Assembly: GCA_002342665.1 (NCBI GenBank)
Contig: DDQK01000025.1
Coordinates: forward strand, 91,491 to 155,490
DNA: 64,000 nucleotides
Reading direction: 5' to 3'
Source: Prevotella sp. UBA2444
GTDB taxonomy: Bacteria; Bacteroidota; Bacteroidia; Bacteroidales; Bacteroidaceae
Numbering within the stretch: position 1 is the first letter of the stretch; each line of letters begins with the position of its first letter. The notes beneath the pieces are model-generated. The model worked only from the letters and a program-made list of their open reading frames with translations. It was not told the DNA's origin and ran no database searches. Shown here piece by piece: positions 8,064-18,522 of this stretch. The position numbers and the translations under genes are program-made.

Positions 8064-8768
8064 TTATTCGCTCACGTCGAAATAGTGCTCCAGCTCCTCT
8101 CGTGCACTGCCTTCAGTGTTCGGCAGGTCACGGATGATGCAGCCTTTCTCCAACAGAGCAATACGGGTGGAGATGTCGACAGTATGCTGCAGGTTGTGAC
8201 TCGAAATGAGGATGGTGGCCCCTGTCTCCTGATTGTACTCCTTCAACACGTGCTTGAGGACATTCTGCGAAGAAGGATCCAGGAAATTGAAAGGCTCGTC
8301 GAGGATGACCAGCTTCGGACGGTTGAAGAGTGCTGCGATGATGCCGACCTTCTGTTTGTTACCAGCAGAGAGGTTACGGATAAGTTTCTTTCCGCCGAAT
8401 ATCTCCCCGCCAGAAAGTCGCTCATAGGGCTTGAGCCGCTCATCGACCTCCGTCTGCGGAATGCCGGAGATCTTGCCCAGGAAGGCAAAGTACTCTTCAG
8501 GTGTGAGGAAGTCGATGAGGAACCCTTCGTCGATATAGGCACCAGTCTGCTCTTTCCATGACTCGGAAGTTGCTGGGTTGACACCATCGATGGAGACTTC
8601 GCCCTCATCGGGCTTCAGCAGGTCGAGTATCATCCGGAAGAGGGTAGTCTTACCGGCTCCGTTGTTACCTACAAGGCCAAGGATATCCCCATCGTTCACT
8701 TGGAACGAGGGGATATCGCTGGCAAGGGTCTGGCCAAATGCCTTCTTGATATTTTGAATCTGTATCAT
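8064..8768 (-). CDS. ABC transporter ATP-binding protein
   Basis: 234-residue nucleotide-binding subunit of an ABC transporter. Walker A GNNGAGKT (residues 34-41), signature LSAGNKQ (133-139), Walker B LVILDEP (153-159) and H-loop histidine (H191) are intact, so it should hydrolyse ATP. The signature has LSAGN rather than LSGGQ, as in several export-type families. It starts 3 bases after secA and is probably co-transcribed with it. No permease gene is adjacent. The DUF5687 membrane protein at 62411-63889 belongs to a family that I recall as a common partner of such ATPases, but the two are 54 kb apart here, so the pairing is an inference. Confidence 0.88.
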   Translation of the reverse strand: MIQIQNIKKAFGQTLASDIPSFQVNDGDILGLVGNNGAGKTTLFRMILDLLKPDEGEVSIDGVNPATSESWKEQTGAYIDEGFLIDFLTPEEYFAFLGKISGIPQTEVDERLKPYERLSGGEIFGGKKLIRNLSAGNKQKVGIIAALFNRPKLVILDEPFNFLDPSSQNVLKHVLKEYNQETGATILISSHNLQHTVDISTRIALLEKGCIIRDLPNTEGSAREELEHYFDVSE

Positions 8769-8771
8769 AGT

Positions 8772-11700
8772 CTATACGATTCCCTTTCCGTGACAGTTCT
8801 TGAATTTCTTACCGGATCCGCAGGGGCAGGGATCGTTACGTCCGGGCAACTTGTCCTTGATGATAGGCGTACGGGGCTGCTGGGCACGGGTATCCTGTTG
8901 GGCTGCGGCCTGCTGGTTCTTGTCGACCAACTGCTCCTCATTCATATCCTGCTTGCTCTCGGTGTACTGCTGGCGCTGGGTGCGCTGCTCGGGTGCAGCC
9001 TCCTGTACCTGTTGCACCTCAGGAATCTGGGCACGTGTGAGGATGGAGGTGATGCGGTTGTACATCTCATTGATCATGGCATCCCACACCTTGGCACTCT
9101 CGAGCTTGAAGATGAGCAACGGGTCCTTCTGCTCGTATGAGGCATTCTGTACGGAGTGCTTCAGCTCGTCGAGCTGTCGCAGGTTCTCCTTCCAGGAGTC
9201 GTCGATGATATGGAGCAGGATGCTCTTCTCGAACTCCTTGACCACCGACTTACACTCAGTCTCGTAGGCCTCACGCAGATTGCAGGGGATGTTATACATC
9301 CGTCGACCGTCAGTGATGGGCACCATGATACGCTCGTACATCTGTCCCTGGGTTTCGTACACCTGCTTGATGATGGGCTGTGCGACAGATTGGATACGCT
9401 CTGTGCGGCGATTGAAATTATCGATGGCAGCCTGGAAGGCATTCTCGGTAAGCTGTTCACGCTGCGTGTTGATGAACTCCTCGCTGGTGAAAGGCACCTC
9501 CATCGAGAGGACATGCAGGAATTCCTCCTTGCAGCCATTATAGTCGTTGTTGTCGATGATATTGACGACACGGTCCCAGATGATGTTGGCGATATCCATA
9601 CCGATACGCTCACCCATCAGTGCATGACGGCGCTTCTCGTAGATGACGGTACGCTGTTTGTTCATCACGTCATCGTATTCAATCAGACGCTTACGGATAC
9701 CGAAGTTGTTCTCCTCAACCTTCTTCTGGGCACGCTCGATGCTCTTCGAGATCATCGGCGACTCAATCATCTCACCATCCTTGAAGCCCAGACGGTCCAT
9801 CACGCCAGCGATACGCTCAGAGGCAAACAGACGCATTAGCTTGTCTTCGAGCGATACGTAGAAAACGGAGCTGCCCGGGTCTCCCTGACGACCGGCACGA
9901 CCACGCAACTGACGGTCTACACGACGGCTTTCATGACGCTCGGTACCGATGATGGCCAGACCACCTGCAGCCTTCACCTCAGGCGAGAGTTTGATATCGG
10001 TACCACGACCAGCCATGTTGGTAGCGATGGTCACGGCACCCTTGCCATTGGTAGACTGTCCGGCAAGTGCCACGATGTCGGCCTCCTTCTGGTGGAGCTT
10101 GGCATTGAGCACCTGATGGGGGATACCCTCGCGCTTGCCTGTCTCGGGATTCACATACATGTCAAGCATACGCGAGAGCAATTCGGAGATCTCCACCGAG
10201 GTGGTACCAATCAGGGTGGGGCGACCAGCATTTCGCATCTTCACGATCTCCTCGATGACGGCACGGAACTTCTCACGCTGAGTCTTGTAGACACGGTCGT
10301 CCTGGTCGTTGCGGATGACAGGACGGTTGGTGGGAATCTCCACCACGTCGAGTTTATAGATATCCCAGAACTCACCAGCCTCTGTCGATGCTGTACCGGT
10401 CATACCAGCCAGCTTGTGATACATACGGAAGTAGTTCTGCAGGGTGATGGTGGCAAAGGTCTGTGTGGCAGCCTCTACCTTCACGTGCTCCTTGGCCTCC
10501 ACAGCCTGATGGAGACCATCGCTCCAGCGGCGCCCTTCCATGATACGTCCTGTCTGCTCGTCGACGATCTTCACCTCGCCATCGATTACAACGTATTCAT
10601 CATCGCGATTGAACATACAGTAGGCCTTCAACAGCTGCTGGAGAGTATGCACGCGTTCGCTCTGTACAGCGTAGTGGGAGAGGAGCTCATCCTTCTTGTC
10701 AACGCGCTCCTGGTCGGAAAGGTCTGTCTCGGCCTCAAGTGCAGAGAGCTGACCTGCGATATCAGGCAGTACGAAGAGTTCGGCATCGTTGACTTGTTTT
10801 GCGAGCCAGGCTGTACCCTTATCGGTGAGGTCGCATGAGTTGAGCTTCTCGTCAACCACGAAATAAAGGGGCTCTACGGCCTCAGGCATACGACGGTTGT
10901 TGTTCTCCATGTAGATTTCCTCTGTCTTGAGCATGCCTGCCTTGATTCCTTCTTCGGAGAGATACTTGATGAGGGGCTTGTTCTTCGGCAGAGCCTTGTG
11001 GGAGCGATAGAGTGAGAGGAATCCCTGGTCGAGTTTCTCCTGCCCCTCCTTCTTGTTGCCGGCTTCCATCAGTCTGTTACCTTCGGTGATGAGGGTCTTG
11101 GCATCAGCCAGATATTGGGTGGCCAACTGACGCTGAACACCAACAAGGCGCTCCACCAGCGGCTGGTATTCCTCGAACATCTGGTCGTCGCCCTTAGGCA
11201 CAGGACCAGAGATGATCAGGGGGGTACGTGCATCGTCGATCAACACAGAGTCGACCTCGTCGACGATGGCGTAGTTATGACTGCGCTGCACCAAGTCGGC
11301 AGGTGAGATAGCCATATTGTCACGCAGATAGTCGAAACCGAACTCATTGTTGGTACCGAATGTGATATCTGCCTGATAGGCACGACGACGAGCCTCAGAG
11401 TTGGGCTGGTGCTTGTCGATACAGTCTACGCTCAGGCCATGGAACATATAGAGCGGTCCCATCCACTCAGAGTCACGCTTGGCCAGATAGTCGTTGACCG
11501 TCACCACATGGACGCCATTGCCGGTCAGGGCATTCAGGAAGACAGGCAGGGTAGCTACCAAGGTCTTACCTTCACCTGTTGCCATCTCGGCAATCTTTCC
11601 CTGATGGAGAACCACGCCACCGAAGAGCTGTACGTCGTAGTGGATCATCTCCCATTTCAGGTCGTTGCCACCAGCAGTCCAGTGATTGTGATAGATGGCC

Positions 11701-12158
11701 TTGTCACCATCGATGGTGATGAAGTCCTTGCGGGGATCGGCTGCCAGTTCACGGTCGAAGTCTGTAGCCGTGACGATGGTCTCCTCATTCTCGGCGAAGC
11801 GGCGTGCAGTCTCCTTAACGATGGCAAACACCTCGAACATCACCTCGTTGAGAGCCTTCTCATAGATATCGAGCACTTCCTTCTCTATTTTGTCGATTTC
11901 TGCAAAAATGTCAGCGCGCTCGTCGATAGGCGTGCTCTCAATCTTTGCCTTCAGTTCGGCTATCTTTGCCTTCTGCTCCTTGGCAGACGACTGTACTTGC
12001 TGCTGCAGCTCCTTGGTACGGGCACGCAGGGCGTCATTGTCGAGTGCTTCGATCTGGGGCGATACTTGCTTTATCTTCTCCACAAGGGGCTGAATCAGTT
12101 TCATATCGCGCGACGATTTGTCGCCGAACAATGACTTGAGAATCTTGTTGAAATTCAT
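8772..12158 (-). CDS. secA: SecA, preprotein translocase ATPase
   Basis: 1128-residue motor of the Sec export pathway, longer than the ~900 residues of Escherichia coli SecA, as is usual in Bacteroidota. Walker A MATGEGKT lies at 192-199, the DEVD box ([20 protein letters not shown] region) near 300-320, and the second RecA-like domain carries [10 protein letters not shown] and [14 protein letters not shown]. The extreme C-terminus has the zinc-binding [14 protein letters not shown] motif (about 1112-1125) that contacts SecB or the ribosome. A promoter lies at 12239-12208. The downstream ABC ATPase gene is almost contiguous. Confidence 0.98.
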   Translation of the reverse strand: MNFNKILKSLFGDKSSRDMKLIQPLVEKIKQVSPQIEALDNDALRARTKELQQQVQSSAKEQKAKIAELKAKIESTPIDERADIFAEIDKIEKEVLDIYEKALNEVMFEVFAIVKETARRFAENEETIVTATDFDRELAADPRKDFITIDGDKAIYHNHWTAGGNDLKWEMIHYDVQLFGGVVLHQGKIAEMATGEGKTLVATLPVFLNALTGNGVHVVTVNDYLAKRDSEWMGPLYMFHGLSVDCIDKHQPNSEARRRAYQADITFGTNNEFGFDYLRDNMAISPADLVQRSHNYAIVDEVDSVLIDDARTPLIISGPVPKGDDQMFEEYQPLVERLVGVQRQLATQYLADAKTLITEGNRLMEAGNKKEGQEKLDQGFLSLYRSHKALPKNKPLIKYLSEEGIKAGMLKTEEIYMENNNRRMPEAVEPLYFVVDEKLNSCDLTDKGTAWLAKQVNDAELFVLPDIAGQLSALEAETDLSDQERVDKKDELLSHYAVQSERVHTLQQLLKAYCMFNRDDEYVVIDGEVKIVDEQTGRIMEGRRWSDGLHQAVEAKEHVKVEAATQTFATITLQNYFRMYHKLAGMTGTASTEAGEFWDIYKLDVVEIPTNRPVIRNDQDDRVYKTQREKFRAVIEEIVKMRNAGRPTLIGTTSVEISELLSRMLDMYVNPETGKREGIPHQVLNAKLHQKEADIVALAGQSTNGKGAVTIATNMAGRGTDIKLSPEVKAAGGLAIIGTERHESRRVDRQLRGRAGRQGDPGSSVFYVSLEDKLMRLFASERIAGVMDRLGFKDGEMIESPMISKSIERAQKKVEENNFGIRKRLIEYDDVMNKQRTVIYEKRRHALMGERIGMDIANIIWDRVVNIIDNNDYNGCKEEFLHVLSMEVPFTSEEFINTQREQLTENAFQAAIDNFNRRTERIQSVAQPIIKQVYETQGQMYERIMVPITDGRRMYNIPCNLREAYETECKSVVKEFEKSILLHIIDDSWKENLRQLDELKHSVQNASYEQKDPLLIFKLESAKVWDAMINEMYNRITSILTRAQIPEVQQVQEAAPEQRTQRQQYTESKQDMNEEQLVDKNQQAAAQQDTRAQQPRTPIIKDKLPGRNDPCPCGSGKKFKNCHGKGIV

Positions 12159-12207
12159 ATTCTTGATTACTTTTTGTTTTTTTACTTACATTATTTATAA
12201 ACGGGTG

Positions 12208-12239
12208 CAAAGTTACGAATAAAATCCGTAACCACCAAA
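12208..12239 (-). promoter_or_regulatory. secA promoter
   Basis: On the minus strand: TTTG (12239-12236), 20-base spacer, TAACTTTG (12215-12208), 49 bases before the secA ATG. Confidence 0.75.
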
Positions 12240-12288
12240 GTTCTCACCACAAATCCGTTAAAATCCAGTTTTATATATCATCTGCGGC

Positions 12289-13857
12289 TCAGAACAATGG
12301 TTCGGAGGAGCATGCATTAGGCGCCCTGATACGGATAGACTTCGCAAGAGTCGGAGCAATGCGGTCTGTGGTAACAGGTGTCTTGACGCGTTCGGACTTG
12401 ATGCCTGCACCGTAGAAAATAATGGGGAACTGGGTGAAAGAGGCGCGTGACAGCTGACTCTCGCGCGATGTCTCGTTCTGGAGCTCCCAGCCTGGTGACA
12501 CCTCAATCAGTATATCACCGTTGTGTTCCTGGTTGAAGCCGTTGCGAATCTTGGAAATCTGCTGGTTATTCCCTCCAAGGAGTTGGATGAAGGTATAGAC
12601 ATTGGCCACACCCGACACCTGGGAGATGAACTCCTGGGCCCGCTGGGTGGCATCAGTCAGACTGATACGCTTCGACTCCAACAGTTTGTGATTCAGATAT
12701 ATCTCATTGCCATAGCAGGTCTCCACATAGTGCCCCTGCCCCCATACTGCCCCGAAATACATATTGAGCAGGTTGGCAGTACGGTTGATAAAGAATGTGC
12801 CTGTAGGAACGCGATACTTGGCATAGTCGGCACTCTCGGCATCACTATAGCCTGTACTCGTCAGCACGAAGAGCACATGCTCGGCTCCCAACTTGTCCTC
12901 TATGGCCTTGATGAGCTTTCCCAGTTCGCGGTCGAGACGGAGATAGGTATCCTGAAGCTCCATCTGACAGTCTGTCATAGCCTGGTGACTAAAGTTGCCG
13001 GCATAGTAGGTCAGGCAAAGCAAGTCTGTCACTCTGTCGTAACCCAGTGTCTGACTGATGACACACTGCTGAGCCAGTTCGGTGATATCTGAATTGATCA
13101 GGGCACTCGTCTTATATTCGATGAATTTTCTTTCTCCTTTGAAGGTATGGTTGAAAGGCTTCTGATCTCCGACATGCTGGTAGTAGTTGAATGTGCCGGA
13201 CACCTCATTAAAGGGCTGCCAGACGGCCTTCTCTATCGTCTTTGAATTCGATTGTAAGTCATTGAAATTCTGAACAAATTGCGGTATATTGTTAGAGTAA
13301 TACTGTGACCCCTTCCAATAGCCTCTCCAATCGTCGAGCCAGAAGGCTCCGTCAGCAGCATGGCCTGCAGAGAGAATAGCCGCATCTGCCGTAGGAGCGA
13401 TGCTGAAAATCTTTGCCATTCCGTTTGTGGCCACCTTCAGTTCGTCGCCAATGGAGGAGACCATCAGCTGAGCCGCAGAGGGAATGCCGGGCTTCTTCAA
13501 GTCCTCGGTGCAACCCACAGGCCGGAGTGTCTCTTTGTCGAGCCATTTCTCACTGACGATGCTATGGTAGTAGGGCGATACGCCAGTGATGACTGACGCG
13601 ATGGCAGATGCTCTGTCAATCTTGGAAAATGAATAGGAGGCATTGTCGTATACCAGTCCCTGACGGAACAGGCGCCTGAATCCGTCGTTGCCGAAAACAG
13701 GCGAGAAGGCCTCGAGATAGTCGGTACGTAACTGGTCGATAGTGATATTCACCACCAGGCGAGGTGCATATCTGATGCTGTCTTGAGCCTGAGCGTCCTC
13801 CGTGTTGAATCCCAACACGGCCAGCAATGTGATATATAGGTATCTGTTTCTACGCAT
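12289..13857 (-). CDS. Alkaline-phosphatase-fold periplasmic protein with degenerate active site
   Basis: 522 residues with a signal peptide (cleavage probably after AQA, about residue 24). The body matches the type I phosphodiesterase / PafA-like alkaline phosphatase superfamily: APRLVVNITIDQLRTDYLEAF (about 31-51), the ITGVSPYYHSIVSEKWL stretch (90-106), and PIIFYGAGIK near the C-terminus. The usual metal ligands are hard to find: the D-x-x-x-H element appears as AGNFSH, the DH dipeptide as TGYSD, and the final His before the PIIFYG strand is replaced by FTQ. This suggests a non-catalytic or altered enzyme. Its start overlaps the end of the DUF4105 gene by 8 bases, so the two are co-translated. 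Function unknown. Confidence 0.75.
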   Translation of the reverse strand: MRRNRYLYITLLAVLGFNTEDAQAQDSIRYAPRLVVNITIDQLRTDYLEAFSPVFGNDGFRRLFRQGLVYDNASYSFSKIDRASAIASVITGVSPYYHSIVSEKWLDKETLRPVGCTEDLKKPGIPSAAQLMVSSIGDELKVATNGMAKIFSIAPTADAAILSAGHAADGAFWLDDWRGYWKGSQYYSNNIPQFVQNFNDLQSNSKTIEKAVWQPFNEVSGTFNYYQHVGDQKPFNHTFKGERKFIEYKTSALINSDITELAQQCVISQTLGYDRVTDLLCLTYYAGNFSHQAMTDCQMELQDTYLRLDRELGKLIKAIEDKLGAEHVLFVLTSTGYSDAESADYAKYRVPTGTFFINRTANLLNMYFGAVWGQGHYVETCYGNEIYLNHKLLESKRISLTDATQRAQEFISQVSGVANVYTFIQLLGGNNQQISKIRNGFNQEHNGDILIEVSPGWELQNETSRESQLSRASFTQFPIIFYGAGIKSERVKTPVTTDRIAPTLAKSIRIRAPNACSSEPLF

Positions 13858-15028
13858 TCTTGTAATGACTTAAATATCTTGTAAGCAAACATAGTGCCAA
13901 AATCATCATACCCTCTGCATATTTCTGGAAAAGACTACCAATCGAGAAGAGGATGATCATGGTCAGCAAGACAATCCACCAACGTGTATTCGGCTTCCGT
14001 TTCAGAACTGCAGGGATGAAGAATAGGGGTATGGGATTGATGAGCAACAGTTGCAGATTGAGACTGGTTGTGGGGTGCTGGGAGAAGATCATCACAAACA
14101 GCACGCAGCCTGCCAGGCCCTGCACCAGCATGAGACATGCATCCCAGTACTTGAACATCTTATGCCGACGCCATTCGATGCTGAAGACGGCCATACAGAT
14201 GACCAGAAGGAACACGAACACCGTCAGGGGAGACCAGGGGAAGTCGGATTCCACCACCTGTACTCCCGGTGGCACCAGCATCCGACGCTCGTTGACCAGT
14301 GGGCGATATTCACCATTGGCGTATATTTGAGCATGGTCGAAATCGTACATCAGGTTGGCTGGTAAGAATTCCTGTTGCTCTCTGGTGGTGGGCAGGTCGG
14401 CCCGGATGCCCAGGAGCATGTCGTTGCCGAAGGTGGCCCATGGGTGATTTCGTGTACACTCATGGATCATCTGACGATAGGATGGGGTATAGTCCTCGCG
14501 AGCCTGATACTCGAGTTTTCCCTCCAGGCACCGCTCTACCATGTCCCGGGGACGCGTAGAACAGTTGTCGTAGAAGTAATTGTAGCGGTATACCCGGCTG
14601 TCGGGCATCAGGTTGACTTTGAGTGCCTCCTGGATACGCATCTTTTCCTGTGGAGTCAGGTTCAGCACCTGTTCCGTCACTGAACTGCCCCATTCCTTGT
14701 AGTAGGCACAGAAATAGCTGAGCGGTGATGCTGCCAGTTCATAGTCTGTCAGGCCAAAGACGAAGCGGAGCACGAAGAAGGGAGCGTCGAAACTGAAACT
14801 GCCCCAGTTGAAGATGGCATCGTCGCCAGTCCTTAGGTCATGGTAGCGCAGGGCCGTGTGTCCATAGAGACTATAAATCTCCTCGTGGGGTGAGCAGGTA
14901 AGAAGGCTCACCTCTACTGAGTCCATATACTCGACTCCAGGGGCATTGTCCGCAACGGCTTCAGTTGACATCAAAGAAGCGGCAAACAAAAGACAAAATG
15001 TCCTAAAAATCTTTTTAAATTGTTTCAC
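13850..15028 (-). CDS. DUF4105 (Lnb N-terminal periplasmic domain) membrane protein
   Basis: 392 residues: signal peptide or first membrane helix (residues 8-26), a periplasmic DUF4105 domain (about 30-230), and four to five membrane helices in the last 150 residues. Family hallmarks are LYGHTALRYHD (54-64), FNWGSFSFDAPFFVLRFVFG (74-93) and YNYFYDNCSTRPRD (146-159), which contain the His, Asn, Cys and Arg residues conserved in DUF4105 and suggest a cysteine-peptidase-like or NlpC-related activity. The biological substrate is unknown to me. It forms a two-gene unit with the phosphatase-fold gene. A TAATTTTG box at 15040-15033 lies only 4 bases before the ATG, so the mRNA may be leaderless. Confidence 0.82.
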   Translation of the reverse strand: MKQFKKIFRTFCLLFAASLMSTEAVADNAPGVEYMDSVEVSLLTCSPHEEIYSLYGHTALRYHDLRTGDDAIFNWGSFSFDAPFFVLRFVFGLTDYELAASPLSYFCAYYKEWGSSVTEQVLNLTPQEKMRIQEALKVNLMPDSRVYRYNYFYDNCSTRPRDMVERCLEGKLEYQAREDYTPSYRQMIHECTRNHPWATFGNDMLLGIRADLPTTREQQEFLPANLMYDFDHAQIYANGEYRPLVNERRMLVPPGVQVVESDFPWSPLTVFVFLLVICMAVFSIEWRRHKMFKYWDACLMLVQGLAGCVLFVMIFSQHPTTSLNLQLLLINPIPLFFIPAVLKRKPNTRWWIVLLTMIILFSIGSLFQKYAEGMMILALCLLTRYLSHYKNA

Positions 15029-15085
15029 GATGCAAAATTAACCTATATTTTTCACTTTCCATGCGTTTAGTTCGTTTTTTTTTGA

Positions 15086-15093
15086 TAATTTTG
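15086..15093 (+). promoter_or_regulatory. -7 box for the outer-membrane protein gene
   Basis: TAATTTTG on the plus strand, 18 bases before ATG 15112 and 39 before ATG 15133. The -33 region is not consensus. Confidence 0.45.
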
Positions 15094-15132
15094 CACGCTG
15101 AAATGATTTTCATGAATATAAAGGTACACAAT

Positions 15133-16407
15133 ATGAACAAATTCCTGGGCTGTCTGATGATGACAGCCGTATCTACAGTAGCCTTTGCCCAAGGCGGTAC
15201 TAACTCACCATACAGTCAGTTCGGACTGGGTGAGCTGTCGTATCAGGGCGTAAGCCAGAACAGAGGTATGAACGGCTTGGGCATAGCACTGCATAGTGGC
15301 AACCAAGTGAATACAGCCAATCCCGCCAGCTATGCCCACATCGACTCGCTGACGATGCTTTTCGACATGGGAGCGTCTGTCTCACTGACTCATTTCCAGG
15401 AGAATGGACAGAAGAAGAATGCACGGACGGGCAACTTCGAATATGCCGTAGGATCTTTCCGACTGTTCAAGAATGTAGGTGCCAGCTTCGGTATTGCCCC
15501 TGTGACCGACATCGGCTACGAATATTCCAGTTCGAGTTATCTGGAGGAGGTGCAGAGCAAGATGACCTCCACCTATGTGGGTGACGGAGGTCTCAATAAG
15601 CTGTATGTGGGTGCCGGTGTCCGTCTGTTCAACTCGCTCTCACTGGGCTTCAATGTGGGTTATCTCTGGGGAGAATACTCCCGAAGCATCACCCTGGCAA
15701 GTTCCACGGCCATCAACACGCTCTATAAGCACTACCATGCCGACATCAGCAACTATATGCTCGACTTCGGTCTCCAGTATGACCTGAAGTTCAACAAGAA
15801 CGATATGCTGACACTGGGTCTGACTTATGCCCTGGGACATAAGCTGAACTCGGACGTGGAGTGTAACATCATCAATTCCAACTCTACTACCAGTAAGGCC
15901 GATACCACCAAGATGGTGGTCAGCAATGGTCTGGAACTGCCGCATAAGTTTGGTGTGGGACTTGCCTATAAGCATGGCAACACACTGACGGTGGGCGTGG
16001 ATGGCGAGATGCAGCGCTGGGGCAGTATCAGCTTCCCTACAGAAGAAAACGGTACCTATCAATTGAAGAGTGGTGCACTGAAGGACAACTATCGGGTAAC
16101 GGTAGGAACGGAGTGGGTACCAAAGTACAACAGCCGTCGTCTGATAGACCGTATCCGCTATCGTCTGGGTGCAGGCTATATGACACCTTATTATAAAATA
16201 GGTAATATAGACGGCCCCAAGCAGTATAGTGCCAGTCTTGGCTTCGGCATCCCCATCCAGAACCAGATCAACGCCCGTTCCTATGTGAACATCAGTGCCC
16301 AGTGGGTGCATCAGGCTGTCGACGGCTTGCTCAAGGAGAATACCTTCCGTATCAACGTGGGTATCACCTTCAATGAGCGCTGGTTTGCTAAGTGGAAAGT
16401 GGAGTAA
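15133..16407 (+). CDS. Outer-membrane beta-barrel protein (FadL-like)
   Basis: 424 residues from this start, which gives a standard signal peptide (MNKFLGCLMMTAVSTVAFAQ, cleaved after FAQ or AFA). ATG 15112 is an alternative. The mature protein is dominated by alternating polar/hydrophobic strands with many Tyr and Gly residues, opens with SPYSQFGLGEL and ANPASYAHIDSL, and ends on an aromatic strand (FNERWFAKWKVE). These are features of the FadL/PorV-like barrels in Bacteroidota, and the NPAS motif is typical of that group. The substrate cannot be told from sequence. It is followed within 30 bases by lptC. Confidence 0.78.
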   Translation: MNKFLGCLMMTAVSTVAFAQGGTNSPYSQFGLGELSYQGVSQNRGMNGLGIALHSGNQVNTANPASYAHIDSLTMLFDMGASVSLTHFQENGQKKNARTGNFEYAVGSFRLFKNVGASFGIAPVTDIGYEYSSSSYLEEVQSKMTSTYVGDGGLNKLYVGAGVRLFNSLSLGFNVGYLWGEYSRSITLASSTAINTLYKHYHADISNYMLDFGLQYDLKFNKNDMLTLGLTYALGHKLNSDVECNIINSNSTTSKADTTKMVVSNGLELPHKFGVGLAYKHGNTLTVGVDGEMQRWGSISFPTEENGTYQLKSGALKDNYRVTVGTEWVPKYNSRRLIDRIRYRLGAGYMTPYYKIGNIDGPKQYSASLGFGIPIQNQINARSYVNISAQWVHQAVDGLLKENTFRINVGITFNERWFAKWKVE

Positions 16408-16434
16408 GGAAGATTGAACATTGGAGATTGAACA

Positions 16435-17118
16435 TTGAAGATTCAGCACTATATCCGGAGAGCCAGTGTGGTGGCCATCGTGGCGGCCCACATGGCGATG
16501 ACGGCCTGTGAGCAGGCGCAAGAGCATACTGCTCCTGCCGTCCACGAGCGTGATTCTGCCTCGATGATGATATCCTATGGCGTGAATACCCTTATCAGCG
16601 ACTCTGGAGTCATCAAGTATAAGATTGTCACGGAGCGCTGGGATGTGAATACCGTCAAGAACCCGACACGCTGGACTTTCGAGAAGGGCGTGTTTTTTGA
16701 ACAGTTCGACCAGCAGTTCCACGTAGAGGCTTATGTACAGGCAGATACGGCATGGTATTTCGACCAGCAGAAACTCTGGAAACTGCGTGGAAGGGTGCGT
16801 ATCCGCAATATCAACGGGCTGATCTACGAGAGCGAGGAACTCTATTGGGACGGTTTGAAGCACGAGCTATACAGCAATGTGTTCTCAAAGGTCACCACCC
16901 CTGAACGTACGATGCAAGGCACCTATTTCCGCAGTGACGAACACATGCGCCACTATATTGTCAGCAACTCTAAGGGCTCGTTCACGACAGCCGACTTGGA
17001 GAACGATGACCAACAGCAGCAGAACACTGCACCAGGTGATACCACCCAGCAGCAGTCGGAACCCATACTCCGTCCGCAGGCCACGAAGCATGCTCGAACC
17101 ACACAACCAGACGAATAA
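16435..17118 (+). CDS. lptC: LptC, LPS export periplasmic protein (lipoprotein form, TTG start)
   Basis: 227 residues. LptC bridges the inner-membrane LptBFG complex to LptA in lipopolysaccharide transport. The start appears to be TTG at 16435, which yields a lipoprotein signal with lipobox MTAC (Cys25); the first in-frame ATG (16495) would lose the signal. The core has the beta-jellyroll pattern of LptC/OstA: DSGVIKYKIVTERWDV, FEKGVFFEQF, ADTAWYFDQQKLWKLRGRVRIRNINGLIYESEELYWD and GTYFRSDE. The C-terminus is a Gln/Thr-rich low-complexity tail. The upstream gap holds direct repeats of GATTGAACATT. The gene sits between a beta-barrel gene and the CNNM-type membrane protein gene, 15 bases from the latter. 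Confidence 0.85.
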   Translation: MKIQHYIRRASVVAIVAAHMAMTACEQAQEHTAPAVHERDSASMMISYGVNTLISDSGVIKYKIVTERWDVNTVKNPTRWTFEKGVFFEQFDQQFHVEAYVQADTAWYFDQQKLWKLRGRVRIRNINGLIYESEELYWDGLKHELYSNVFSKVTTPERTMQGTYFRSDEHMRHYIVSNSKGSFTTADLENDDQQQQNTAPGDTTQQQSEPILRPQATKHARTTQPDE

Positions 17119-17133
17119 CCCCATAGTATCAGT

Positions 17134-18405
17134 ATGACTTCACTCATCATAGGACTTCTCATTACTATGCTGTTCTCTGCCTTCTTCTCTGGCATGGAGA
17201 TAGCATTCGTATCCAGCAATCGTATGCTGGCAGAGATGGACCGCGAAAAGGGTGGGTTGGCCCAGAAATGCATCAGCCTGTTCTATCAGCACCCCAACAA
17301 TTTCGTCTCCACCATGCTGGTGGGCAACAACATCGCCTTGGTCATCTACGGCATCCTCTTTGCTCAGATTTTTGACCAAACGCTGTTCTATCCCCTCAGC
17401 GACGGGATGAGAGTGACTGCCGACACCCTCTTGTCGACACTCGTGGTGCTCTTCACTGGTGAGTTTCTCCCCAAGACCATCTTCAAGAGTAATCCGAACA
17501 CGATGCTCAATATCTTCGCTGTCCCAGCATGGATATGCTATGTGCTGCTCTATCCCATCAGTCGCTTTGCAACACTGCTGTCGAAAGGTATCCTGCGCAT
17601 TTTCGGCGTTAAGATGGACAAGAATACTGCCGACAGGGAGTTTACCAAGGTAGACCTCGACTATCTGGTGCAGTCAAGCATCGACAATGCTAAGGATGAG
17701 GATGAAATCGGCGAGGAAGTCAAGATATTCCAGAATGCCCTCGAATTCTCTGAAACCAAGGTACGCGACTGTATGGTGCCTCGCACTGAGATTGATGCCG
17801 TGGAGAATACGGCTACACTGGGTGAACTGAAACAGGTGTTCATTGAGAGCGGACACTCCAAGATTGTGGTCTACCGTGAGGATATCGATCACGTGATAGG
17901 CTATATTCACTCGTCCGACATGTTCCGCCTGAAAGATACCGACACCACACAACTGCCCCCGGCGTTGGTACGTGAGATATCATTCGTGCCGGAAACGATG
18001 CACGCCTCGAAGCTGATGAAGACCCTGATGCAGCAGAAACGCTCACTGGCCATCGTCGTCGACGAGTTCGGTGGAACCAGTGGACTCGTGTCGCTGGAGG
18101 ACATCATGGAGGAGATTACCGGCGAGATAGAAGACGAGCACGACAACAACAGTCATGTGGCCAAGCAGGTGGGCGATGGGGAGTATATCGTATCGGCCCG
18201 TCTGGAGATAGAAAAAGTCAACGAAATGTTCTCACTCGAACTCCCGGAAAGTGATGAATATATGACTGTTGGAGGACTGATTCTGCATGAGTATCAGTCG
18301 TTCCCGAAACTCAATGAAGAGGTGCGGATTGGCAGCTACGAGTTTAAAATACTCAAGAATACGGCGACGAAAATAGAATTAGTGAGACTAAAAGTGGTGG
18401 AATGA
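17134..18405 (+). CDS. CNNM/CorC-type transporter protein (DUF21-CBS-CorC_HlyC; GldE-like)
   Basis: 423 residues: DUF21 membrane domain (about 1-180, four hydrophobic helices, beginning TSLIIGLLITMLFSAFFSGMEI), a CBS pair (about 205-330, with VRDCMVPRTEIDAV at its start) and a C-terminal CorC_HlyC domain (about 345-420, DGEYIVSARLEIEKVNE). Family members are linked to Mg2+/Co2+ transport. The older label hemolysin is misleading. In Bacteroidota the gliding-associated GldE belongs to the same family, but no gliding genes are near. It is probably in an operon with lptC. Confidence 0.88.
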   Translation: MTSLIIGLLITMLFSAFFSGMEIAFVSSNRMLAEMDREKGGLAQKCISLFYQHPNNFVSTMLVGNNIALVIYGILFAQIFDQTLFYPLSDGMRVTADTLLSTLVVLFTGEFLPKTIFKSNPNTMLNIFAVPAWICYVLLYPISRFATLLSKGILRIFGVKMDKNTADREFTKVDLDYLVQSSIDNAKDEDEIGEEVKIFQNALEFSETKVRDCMVPRTEIDAVENTATLGELKQVFIESGHSKIVVYREDIDHVIGYIHSSDMFRLKDTDTTQLPPALVREISFVPETMHASKLMKTLMQQKRSLAIVVDEFGGTSGLVSLEDIMEEITGEIEDEHDNNSHVAKQVGDGEYIVSARLEIEKVNEMFSLELPESDEYMTVGGLILHEYQSFPKLNEEVRIGSYEFKILKNTATKIELVRLKVVE

Positions 18406-18425
18406 GCGTTTTTTCGTGCTTAAAT

Positions 18426-18456
18426 TTTGCCATTTCAATCTTTTATTGTAATTTTG
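18426..18456 (+). promoter_or_regulatory. Promoter of the PpiD-like gene
   Basis: TTTG (18426-18429), 19-base spacer, TAATTTTG (18449-18456). A small hairpin TTGGGG-gtat-CCCCAA (18465-18480) follows in the leader, 43 bases before the start codon. Confidence 0.8.
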
Positions 18457-18522
18457 CACGCTGTTTGGGGGTATCCCCAACGAAACATTATTCGTAAATC
18501 AATAAATAGTAAAAATATTAAA

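Noticed and set aside
15640-16863. 407-codon minus-strand open frame over the barrel gene and lptC
   Set aside because: Shadow of two real plus-strand genes; composition dominated by His, Leu and Val.
17134-18405. Hemolysin toxin
   Set aside because: The protein is a DUF21-CBS-CorC_HlyC membrane protein; the old hemolysin label for this family does not imply pore formation.
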